The notes under the pieces were generated by a model. It worked only from the letters and a program-made list of their open reading frames with translations, did no database searches and had not been told where the DNA came from. This document shows, piece after piece, positions 42,284 to 51,436 of a DNA stretch of 64,000 nt. The stretch comes from Epithemia pelagica (lineage: Eukaryota; Bacillariophyta; Bacillariophyceae; Surirellales; Surirellaceae): the NCBI GenBank assembly GCA_946965045.2, contig OX337242.1, forward strand, positions 434,001 through 498,000. The letters run 5' to 3'. Made by a program: the position numbers and the translations under genes. Each line of letters begins with the position of its first letter. Position 1 is the first letter of the stretch.

Positions 42284-43821
42284 CTACTTGTGCTTATCCG
42301 TATTACAATTGACAAAGCAGTGCTCCAGGGAAGCCTTGTCCACTTGCAGTTGAATGTGATGGATTTCGGCAAATCCTCCAAAACGCCGAGGCGGGAGCGA
42401 GGGCCAGGACTCGCGATTTACCACATTGTACTTGCTTTGTTTCCATCCACCGGTCGACGTCACTGAAGGACTAAGACCCTGAGTAGTTAAGAAACGAGGC
42501 GTTAGGTAAGAAAACTCACAGTCCCAAGTCATATTTTGGATGTAGTTGGCCACGTAGGAACGAAAGAGGTACTTCTAATTACTCTTGCAAAACCATTGCG
42601 CGCGCAACAATTACTTACAGTTCTTTGAAACCGCCGCATTCGATTTTTGTTAGTTTGTAGTGCCTTACGAATTCGTCGGCCTCGTGTATGATGCTCGTCC
42701 GATTGCGAAATGGTTGTCAAGACATGATCAGCCTCCGGTCGATGAGGCACAGTCTCGTTCTTGTAGCGAGGATCGCGACACCTCACCAATCCCAAAAACA
42801 TGAGGCGATAAAACATATCACTGTCTTCCCAACCCCATCCTTGAAATTGATTGTCCATCCCATTGATACTCGCCCAATGTTGCTGATGAATCGTCATGAC
42901 ACCACCAGCATAATTGCGGAAAGGAATGTCAAAAAGATTACTCTGCGATAGGCTCGCCAAATGATTAGGATAAGAACAGCTGTGGTAAAGAGGCGTAACA
43001 AACATAGCTGGAATCATATCCACATCATGAATAGTGACACATTCGGTGTCTACCGAGACATGATCCAATCCGGCATTCATCAACAGCGCTCGATTGAACA
43101 ATTCACTATCTGCCTGATCCATAATAAACAAAGAGAACTCATGCTCGGACTGGTTCAAATCTTTTTGGTAGTGATAATAAAGGTAGTAGTCCATGTAATC
43201 AATGAATCGCTTCAAATGATAGGGTCGATCGCGGTAAGGAATAACAATGGCATGCTTGTGGCGTTTGGGTGACTCCTGGCCCGGCTGAAGTGTTGGACCA
43301 TTCGTGTGTTGCGCCGTTGTGTGATTAAAGGAGGATTGGAGGGCTTTTTTCGAGTCTTTTGTCGTGCTTGCTTGTCCGAATGGAGAGTGTATCACCCAGG
43401 AATCTTCCAGTTCCACTGATACTTCTTCGCAGAGGTTCAAACTGAGACCTTTCGTTCCATTGAAATGATAGAGACGTGGTTTTTGAACCGTCTCTTGTGG
43501 CAAACTCGACAAGATGTACTCCAACCATTGCCGCTTTTGGTGGACGCGTTGTGTCCAATTGACAGTTAGAGACATGGCAGTTGAGGACGTGGCTGAGAAT
43601 AAACTCTGTTCTTGACCATCATTGCTTGTTATCGTCATGCGTTGACCAAGCGTCAACAAGTAACCAACATCTGGATCCACGTCGCGCCAAAGGAATAAGG
43701 TATTTGAAAGGGACGCAAGAAAAAGCAAAAGATAGAAAACATGAAAACTTGTTCCCTTGTTGATTCGCAATCGCTCATTCGTTGGGAGTTTGAAATGCCG
43801 TCTCAATCTCGTGGTGCTCAT
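42284..43821 (-). CDS. GT7 beta-1,4-galactosyltransferase-like enzyme, copy 1
   Basis: Minus-strand exons 43821-42619 and 42478-42284 join in phase (intron of 140 bp, GTAAGT to CAG) into 465 residues. It is a type II membrane protein (helix at about 26-44, FHVFYLLLFLASLSNTLFLW). The GT7 motifs are HAIVIPYRDRPYHLKRF at about 190, FNRALLMNAG at 232, the metal/nucleotide HDVDMIP at 255, GGVMTIHQQHWASINGMDNQ at 305 and GWGWEDSDMFYRL at 328. HHTRGRRI follows near 382. These match animal B4GALT signatures (FNRA, DVD, WGWGGEDDD). Donor and acceptor are unknown. The neighbouring copy 2 lacks the intron. Confidence 0.83.
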
Positions 43822-44900
43822 GGTATCCGAATTATTTGTGAGACAGTGTATGGGCTTCTTTGTGTGGATGGAAACTTTTGAATGAAAAATATCGGCTGGC
43901 GCGAGTCAAACGTTTTTCATGAGCCAGCCTCTTCTCATCCCCAGCGGAGATGATCTCGTCAACTGTTCAATAGCATTATGATCCGACAACAAATGATTGC
44001 GATGGGAGCTACGAGGATTAGCAGAAGGGATAACGGGTAGTTACAATAACGGCTCGTTTCTACTCATGCTATGTCCTGAGAGCGGTTGACGGTTGACTAT
44101 TACTCGTAATAAGCCCTTAGGCTTAGGAGGAGGAGGAGGAGGAGTACTAGAGAGGTATTTCTATTATGCGTCTCCTATGGGGCGATCCCACGATCTTTGA
44201 TGTCAACCATTGTTGTTGATGATGATGATGAGCAATCTAAGTAGTTGTAGTCTCTAGGAGAAATGTCGATGGAGAATACAGTAGAAGTGCGTCTTTGAAA
44301 ACTAGTTGTCCGTTGCCACTCTGCCGAATGTCAACGAGCCGCACTCTACGTTTCACTGTCGACAGGGTATCCATATAAGATCTAGCTCAACCTTGGTTGC
44401 CTTGCAAGCGAAACCTTCAGAAAATCAGTCGGTCCACTGCCTAACGAGATTCCGATGCGGGAACCATGTTTCAAAGAGCGTTCCATGATGTAATGGCGAC
44501 CCTAAGGTATATTGAACGGATGCATCACATTTCGTCTGCTTTTCCAAACAAAGATAACGAAGGAAGCCATTGCCGGGTGGATCTATGTGAACCATGCGTT
44601 GGCTTTCAACACACTTACCCATCTCATTGCAACCTCCTGGATCCAAACCAGTACTCCATTTGAAGCTCGGCATTCCGAGAGCATTCATGTCTCTCTGCTT
44701 GGGTCTGTTCCAATGTATTTTATACAGCGTGTGACATAGTTTGGAACTGGCGTTTGTTTCTTTCAACCTGTTTGAAACAATGATTCCCGTCTCGTGTGAA
44801 AGCACAGTGGTCACCCTCGTCGCAAGCAAACTCATTGCTATCCTTGACTCTGATGGAGTGCAGGGTCTTGAGATGTTGTCCCCTGTTATTGAGACGGCGG
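43822..44900. other. Spacer between GT7 copies, with gene fragments
   Basis: It contains (GGA)n at about 44129-44146 and (TGA)n near 44216-44231. A duplicated fragment of the downstream lipoxygenase-like gene lies at about 44530-44720. A plus-strand frame at 44741-44989 (NLFETMIPVSCESTVVTLV) looks somewhat protein-like but is unassigned and overlaps the 3' end of GT7 copy 2. No complete gene is seen. Confidence 0.5.
44530..44720 (+). pseudogene. Duplicated exon fragment of the 48008-51099 gene
   Basis: Bases 44557-44657 match 48778-48878 at about nine positions in ten. They encode TKEAIAGWIYVNHALAFNTL, the sixth membrane helix region. Sequence before it also resembles the end of intron 1, but the acceptor CAG is changed to AAG, so it came from genomic DNA and not from mRNA. 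It cannot be spliced in the same way and no matching neighbours are present. Confidence 0.75.
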
Positions 44901-46412
44901 TTAACAAATCGTGTCGAAAAGCGTGGCAAGATTCTTTGTCGCAGGCGGGATGTTGGTCCGATTATCACAATTCACAAAACACTCCGTGAAGGAGGCCTTG
45001 TCTAAGTGAAGTTGAATGTGATGAATTTCGGCAAATCCTCCAAACTTCAGACGCGAGGATGACCAGGACTCTCGATGTACGACATGATACTTACTTTGGT
45101 TCCACCCACCTAGTGACGTGAGGGAAGGGCTGAGGCCGGATCGTCGAAAGCGTCGTGCTCGTCTGTCATTGAGACGGTAGGCCTCGTGGATTCGAACTCC
45201 TCTCGTATGATGATCGGTCGATTGAGAAATGGTCGTTACGACATGGTCCGTCAATGGATCGGGTCGATACGGAACAGCCCTGACCGGAAACTCGGGATGA
45301 TGACAGTGTAACAATCCCAGAAACATGAGACGATGATACAAATCATCATCTTCAAATCCATAGCCTTGAAATTGATTGTCCATCCCATTGATACTCGCCC
45401 AATGTTGCTGATGAATCGTCATTATGGCCCCAGCAAACTGTGGGTAGACGAGGGAAAAGCCAGAACTTTGGGAATAACCGGCCAAATGGAGGGGATTGGA
45501 ACAGGTATGGTATCGAGACTTGGTAAACATGGCCGGAACCAAATCAACGTCGTGAATTGTGACACACTTCGTGTCGGCTGATACATGATCCAATCCGGCA
45601 TTCATCAACAGAGCTCGATTGAACAATTCGTCATCCACTTGATCCATGATGAACAAGGAAAACTCGTGTTGCTCCGTGTTCGGATCTTGTTGGTCGCTTT
45701 GCTGATAATGGTAATGAAGGAAATAATCCATATAATCAATGAATCGTTTCAAATGAAATGATCGATCTCGGTAAGGAATGACAATGGCGTGTTTGTGAAT
45801 GCGTTTGGACTGTTCCTGGTATGGACTACTGGAACCGGTTTGCGGCCCAGCAGTAGAAGAAGTTTTTGAAGAGGTATTGGTGTGGTTTGCCGTGCTTGTC
45901 GGTCGTTGTCCAAAGGGAGCATGAATGACCCAGGAATCGGCCAGCTCGTCGTAGACCTCTTGACAAAGGTTTGCACTGAAGACCCTTTTGGGGGGTGAAA
46001 CATGGGCATCACGCCTCTTGCAGAGCGTCTCTTTGGGCAAACTGGACAAGATCGAGTTCAACCATTTTCGTTTGGCGCCAATGCGTTCCGTCCAACTGAT
46101 GTGCCCCAATGATGATGATGATGACGACGACAAGGACCCGTTTTCCATTTTGTGGAATGTGTTCTCCGAAAGAACCTCACCACCAGGACCATTGGAACAC
46201 GAATTGAAAAGGGTTGTCATGTAATCCGCAATGCCAGTAGCTCCGTGAAGGTCATATGTGTACGTGGACAGAAGAGTGAATTGCAGAAAGCTAAAGAGCA
46301 AAATGCCCAGACTCGCAAAAGCCCAAATGTACCCTGCATGGTTTGGGCTGTTCCTGCTCCTCCTCATGGCTGCAAAATACAAACCCTGACGAGAAACTGT
46401 GACCTTCGCCAT
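44901..46412 (-). CDS. GT7 beta-1,4-galactosyltransferase-like enzyme, copy 2
   Basis: From the ATG at 46412 the protein has 503 residues. It is a tandem paralogue of copy 1 with the same layout: a membrane helix (YIWAFASLGILLFSFLQFTL), HAIVIPYRDRSFHLKRF, FNRALLMNAGLDHV, HDVDLVPAMF, AGAIMTIHQQHWASINGMDN and HHTRGVRI. The normally Trp-rich acceptor motif is changed to GYGFEDDDLYHRL, in place of GWGWED in copy 1. The C terminus has a tail of about 20 extra residues. No intron interrupts the position where copy 1 has one. ATG 46367 is an alternative start. ATG 46517 would add a Gly-rich leader reading over a C homopolymer and is disfavoured. Confidence 0.8.
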   Translation of the reverse strand: MAKVTVSRQGLYFAAMRRSRNSPNHAGYIWAFASLGILLFSFLQFTLLSTYTYDLHGATGIADYMTTLFNSCSNGPGGEVLSENTFHKMENGSLSSSSSSSLGHISWTERIGAKRKWLNSILSSLPKETLCKRRDAHVSPPKRVFSANLCQEVYDELADSWVIHAPFGQRPTSTANHTNTSSKTSSTAGPQTGSSSPYQEQSKRIHKHAIVIPYRDRSFHLKRFIDYMDYFLHYHYQQSDQQDPNTEQHEFSLFIMDQVDDELFNRALLMNAGLDHVSADTKCVTIHDVDLVPAMFTKSRYHTCSNPLHLAGYSQSSGFSLVYPQFAGAIMTIHQQHWASINGMDNQFQGYGFEDDDLYHRLMFLGLLHCHHPEFPVRAVPYRPDPLTDHVVTTISQSTDHHTRGVRIHEAYRLNDRRARRFRRSGLSPSLTSLGGWNQSKYHVVHRESWSSSRLKFGGFAEIHHIQLHLDKASFTECFVNCDNRTNIPPATKNLATLFDTIC

Positions 46413-46673
46413 TGTCGATTCAATCTCACCAACCCCCAACCCCCAACCCCCCCCCCCCAGAAATAGTCCCAGCCGGTTTGAGATGCCATCTAAGACTAAC
46501 AAAAGCGACTGCGACATGGTTTAGTCGCTCGAAAGACGTCTGGTCGCTTTTTTTCGCATTCTTGTTGGCAGCTTCTTTCTATTTTATTGATGGGTGGACA
46601 ACGAGAGACGAGAGGGAGCAGCGAGAGAACGCGACAGAGCAAACCATGACAACAACAATATATAACGAGGGTA

Positions 46674-47212
46674 CAAGCTGAGTTCAGGGAGTGTGTTCCT
46701 GTCGTAGACTCCTGTAGAATTTGTACCAGAGGAGTAATCCTGGAAAGCGTTCTGCGTTATTAGTGTCCGACTAGCGACTTCCTAGTGGCTGAAATAAATA
46801 TTTTATTAACTTTAGTGTTATGTGTGATTTCTTCCGAACGCTAGAATTTCATCAAAAATTACGAAAAAACAGTCGACTGTGTTGACCATGGTGGAGGGCC
46901 ATCCCAACCGCAAACGATGTTGCCGAGCTGCATCCATCTCCCTCAGGGTGTTGTTGGACCGCCACCAATGGGGCAACATCGTTCTCGGTTGGCATCATCC
47001 ACAACAACATGATCATCGGACGCACCCCACGCACGATAGTCTCGTACAAAACGAAGTTTTTCTGGGGGAACGCGAGATTGTCGAGTTTCGGAAGCACTTT
47101 GCACAACAGAGGCATAATTATAAGGGCTATATTAACAAAGATGGCTGGCGCGTATTACGTAGATTTCCTACTGGAGCGCTACGACAGGAACATTCTGTCT
47201 GAACTCAGCTTG
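46674..47212. mobile_element. TIR element flanked by TA
   Basis: CAAGCTGAGTTCAG at 46674 is repeated in inverted form ending at 47212, with TA on both outer sides. A second matching block (TGTTCCTGTCGTAG) lies about 12 bases further in on each arm, giving imperfect inverted repeats of about 45 bp. The 539-bp length, TA flanks and absence of a recognisable transposase suggest a non-autonomous Tc1/mariner-type or similar element. Small internal frames are not recognised. Confidence 0.7.
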
Positions 47213-47329
47213 TAGGCTGCTTAGGGCACGAGTGCCGTTACAGCTGGCGCACGAGTGCGTGCAGCTTCAGCTGCCGCACGAGTGCGCACAACAGCTGTAA
47301 CGGCACGAGTGCCCTAAGCGTAGCCTGCC
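47211..47329. repeat. Foldback with four GCACGAGTGC copies
   Basis: The outer arms (about 47211-47246 and 47292-47329) are imperfect reverse complements sharing CTTAGGGCAC and GCCGTTACAGCTG. The 10-mer GCACGAGTGC occurs at 47226, 47249, 47276 and 47303, always in the same orientation although the arms are inverted. The 10-mer is nearly palindromic. It abuts the right end of the TIR element. Confidence 0.8.
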
Positions 47330-48007
47330 CTCAGTTAAAAATGTAATTTCACAGTGTCGATACTTTATTCCAAAGTAGACGAGTGCTATTAGTCCCTACA
47401 TGTAGTAGTCGCTATCCCTACTATCTACTACATAGTATCCTTTATCCTCTAGGAGGAGGAGTACTTGCTTGGCATCAAGTTTTTCTTGGCATCAAATTCT
47501 CTAAATTGCAATGTGGAAACCGCAAGTCTCAGATGCGATGACATTCTGACAAATCCAAGAAATATTACGAAGCAATGCGACGAGCGGATGATTTCTCGCA
47601 AGATACTGCAAGGTTCCTCACGTCTACACGAACACGTTTCCTTTCATTCGCTATCTCCACCTAACACCCACTCGTTGGTGATGCCACGGTTTGCTCGAAA
47701 ATCATGGTTGCTTCAACACGGATGGACGGATGGGTAGTCTCAGGTGACTGGAGGTTGCGTGAATCTCCTACGGGAACTTGTACTTATTTGGTTATCTTAC
47801 ACGGACCATGTGTGATGGAGAGCCTCGAAACAGCCAAACCGTATTACCATCCTACTTTGGCTCACAAATTCTGGTTTTTCAAACAAAAATTAGCAACAAC
47901 AACAACAATAGACTCAGGTAAGCCACCAAACTTGGACGATACTCATGATATCCCTGGGAGAAAGTCAATGAACTCACACATTGGTTGGCTTTTTATTTAG
48001 CAACACA

Positions 48008-51000
48008 ATGAATTTCAAGAAGCCTACTTTTGTCCAGGAACGATTCCCGGATAATGAGCCTGGTACCTCTCCAAAATTTGGTATCTTTCCATCACTCTTG
48101 TCTATCGGCGGATTGGTCTTTGCTTCGGCTAGTTCCCTTTACCTGGCTTCCATTCTCTCTCACCCGGAGTGGGCCTTCCAGTTGAACCCGTATCGTCGAG
48201 AGGCCACGACAAGTATCGAGTTGGGACGAGCCTGCGCTTGCTTCTTCCCCCATGTCTTATCCACAACCTATTCGGTTTGTGATCACCAGAAGATTCCCGT
48301 TGCCACAAGTCCTACCGATGATACAGCGCCACTTTGGATGGTGCAGCCTTTTTATTTGGCTGCAGGTGGAGCTCTCCTAGGCTGTGTCTCCGAACTGGTT
48401 CTTTTGTGTTTCCGGAAGCCATTTGAACACTCTGTCAATGTAGTATCTTCCTTGATCCAGCGTCTATGCCATGCCAACCTTGCTGCTACAGTTTCGACTC
48501 AACTTTTCGTCTCGCTGGCCCTCACGACCTCCTGGGAAAGCGTCTCTTCTCGTTCGTGGATTCTCATGTGTTTGGCTACCTTTCTGACAACCTTTCTTGC
48601 ACCTGCCCTTTTCTGGAATGGATGCAAGATCCGTGGTGGAGTGGACGCCCTCCCTTACATTCTCTTCATCATTCATGCTGTCCAGTTTGTGTGGGTGGTA
48701 AGTGTTGTGTGGATCGTGCTTCTACAGAACATTTGTCGTTCACGAACCAACCCCCTGTGCTTTTTCCACATACAGACAACGAAGGAAGCCATTGCCGGGG
48801 GGATCTACGTGAACTATGCGTTGGCTTTCAATACACTTGCCCATCTAATTGCAACCTCGTGGGTCCAAACCAGTACTCCTCTTAAGAGTTTTCTCCGTCA
48901 CGTTCTTTCATCGCTTGGCTTGGGTGCTATGTACATTGCGCTCATGTTGGCAGGGAACAGTACTTTATCAGTTCACGATCTGTCGCTTGATCAGCAAGTG
49001 GAGAAGGGTCATAAGGGTTTGTGGCCGTTGGTCTTGACTTCTGGATTGGTGGGTCTTTTGGCGGTTATGAAGTCTTTCCCTTTTCTGTACCAAACAGCCC
49101 GTTCAGAGTTAAGCTGCATCATCTGGTCCATCCCATACTTTGTATTGCTTGCAAACCCAGCTCCTCCTACTCCCATACCCTTGCGTCATGTCTATGCAAA
49201 AAGCCCGCCTCAGAGAGTTCTTGTCGTGCCATATTCAAGGGCTCACCCTTACGAAATGTCTCAAAATCTGTCTGTCCCCGCGATTGCAGGGTACGTATTA
49301 AGAAAGCATCGTCCATCTGTTGCATTTCTGAGCAGCAAAAGTATTCTCACATTCGTTGTTTATTCTATTTCTTGCTCTTCCAAAAGCCGGCTTCCCGCGA
49401 CGGTTGTTGAAAACGCTGGGCAGTTGCTCGGGAAGGTATCCAATTTCTTCTTTGGCTTCGCGTTACTTGACCGTTTTTTCCCTCAAGACAATACAAACGA
49501 ACGTTTACACGAGAAAGTTCGTCTTGCCCTCGATGAAGATGGCCGTAAACGCCATCCTGGTAAGTTTTCATTGGGCACGGTGAAGTCGGATCCACATTCT
49601 GTGTCAGGCGTTCCTCACTCCAACGGTTCTGTTAAGTTATATTCTCTGTCCCATTCCAAGGCTTTCCAGCAAAGGCCAAGTCCCTTCCACCAGCACCACA
49701 GCCTGCAATTGAGAGTTTCAAGGAAGGACAGTACCTTGCAATTCTTTGTCAGTATGGAATTGGCAACACTTTCATGAAGCAGGCCGTCGAGACGAGTACC
49801 TATCCGTTCTTTGCATTGGTCCCATGTGACCGCGATGTTCCACATTACTCACTCGTGATTGACTTTCGGAACCTCGAACAGTATGAGGTGAAGGAAGACT
49901 ACGAGCCGTATGGCGGTGTGGCGTTCTTCTCCATTAACGAAGAAAGAAACTTGCAGCTCCGTTGGGTGATTGCCCCACGTGAAAAACAAAAGATTATGGT
50001 CGACGAAGATGACATGACATTTCGTCGCGCTGAGGCAATGATTGTATCGACACTGTCATTCAAGGTTGTGGCAGAAAAGCATTTATTGGAGTTACATATG
50101 TCGTACAACCTATTGGAAGTCACCAACATCAACGCATTTGATGTCGCAATGAATCAGGAAAAGAAAAAGGATTTCAATTTCCATCCGCTGCGCATTGTTT
50201 TATACATCCACCTATTCTCGCACGGTCTGGCGGAAGAATTGACAACAGAGCACTTGCTACAAATTGAGAGTGTCTTTCCGCAGGTCTTTGCGCTAAAATA
50301 TCCTGATCTCATACAGTGCTTGGGGACGAACTTCAAGAACTTCACCTATGCTTCAGATGAAGACTTTACTGCCCGCGGAAGAGTGAATGAGATGTTGACT
50401 GGTACGTATGCAAAGTATTCCAACGATTATCTTCCGTTTTCCAATCAAGTAGCGTGGGAGATGGACTATCACCAGTTATTCCGACGATATGCTGAGAGGA
50501 TCATGACGGCTGTGTATGGTCATGATGATCGAAATGTTCAAGCGGACCAAGTTCTCCAAAACTACTACTCTGCATTGGAAAACATTTTTCAGAGTATGCC
50601 AGAGCGTTATGAACAATTTCAATCGCTCCATGGTATCGTCACCTTCGTCGCAGACACGATCCATCACTTGGTGATTCGTCACCATGTGTACGGTACGAGT
50701 GGGACAGTCATGGCATTTGACCCGCGTTTAGGCTTTACCCAGACGGCAAAAGATGGAGGGCCTCCAGCTTTGGACGCGTATCGTTCCCTGGAATTTGCTG
50801 GTATGGCAACTGCATATGCGAACTTTGTTCGTCTCGTCGTCCGAAATGGACAAGAAGATAAATTTCAAAAGGTGTTCGACGATGCCACTCCCGTTCCAAG
50901 GGCTGTAGGTGCAACTTTGTCACAAGTTGAACTGGTACATGAAATGAAACTGGCGTGGTCCGAAATGCAAAGCAGCCTGTGTGATCTTCAACGATGCTGG

Positions 51001-51099
51001 GAGGTAGTGTCTTCGGATGAGGAACCGCACCGTAACGACATCAACTTCATGTATTGCCGTCCTACTCCGAATGAATTGCATGCGGGCCCCGGATTCTGA
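48008..51099 (+). CDS. Multi-pass membrane protein fused to lipoxygenase-like domain
   Basis: Exons 48008-48697, 48776-49290, 49387-49559 and 49661-51099 join in phase (introns 78, 96 and 101 bp, GT-AG) into 938 residues. Residues 1-430 contain about nine hydrophobic helices, for example YLAAGGALLGCVSELVLLCF and LWPLVLTSGLVGLLAVMKSF. After a loop comes a C-terminal domain of about 450 residues. It carries the lipoxygenase iron signature: H600-x4-H605 (HLLELH) and H634-x8-H643 (HPLRIVLYIH). Later DTIHHLVIRHHVY aligns with HAAVNFGQY, so H795 is kept but the usual Asn is Arg799. It ends in Phe instead of the usual C-terminal Ile. Lipoxygenases make fatty-acid hydroperoxides, so activity is plausible but unproven given these changes. 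The membrane fusion is not a layout I know for this family. A leader intron (47919-48000) is likely. Confidence 0.72.
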
Positions 51100-51436
51100 A
51101 GACGGTACCGAGAGATTTGGTTCATCTTTATCCGATACCGAAAAGTTCCAATGAATGAGGAAAAACCAACATGCAGATCCCTCATCACCCCAAAACAGGG
51201 TTTAAGTCAACAACAGAATTAAGACATGTATCAAAGTGTAGAGAAAAGTGAGCTACGTCTCTATCCTATTCGTAATACGCCTGTGATTTTAGGTTCGTTC
51301 TGTATACCTCTTCTCTAGTGCTGCGTCGTACCAAAACGTACCAGGAACGCATTCCATATGCCATTGATCGTCTTGCGTTGGTCGTGTACGTATCTGTCCC
51401 AGGACGTTGCATGTGCCGTTTCTGGCTTTTTGTCTA
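51100..51436. other. Intergenic between convergent genes
   Basis: This is the shared 3' flank of the lipoxygenase-like gene and the rhamnosyltransferase-like gene. Nothing else was recognised. Confidence 0.5.

Larger units (their letters stand above)
46413..48007. other. Intergenic with TIR element and hairpin repeats
   Basis: It contains a C homopolymer (about 46448-46459), a TA-flanked TIR element (46674-47212) and a foldback with four GCACGAGTGC copies (47211-47329). The probable 5' leader and leader intron (47919-48000) of the lipoxygenase-like gene follow. No complete gene was recognised. Confidence 0.6.

Noticed and set aside
46879-47202. 107-codon plus-strand frame inside the TA-flanked element
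   Set aside because: No DDE/D triad or DNA-binding motif was found, so it was not called a transposase.
49380-49583. Alternative frame AGFPRRLLKTLGSCSG in the lipoxygenase-like gene
   Set aside because: Joining it would need another intron with mismatched phase. The frame SRLPATVVENAGQLLGKV follows from a phase-2 splice and continues without stops.
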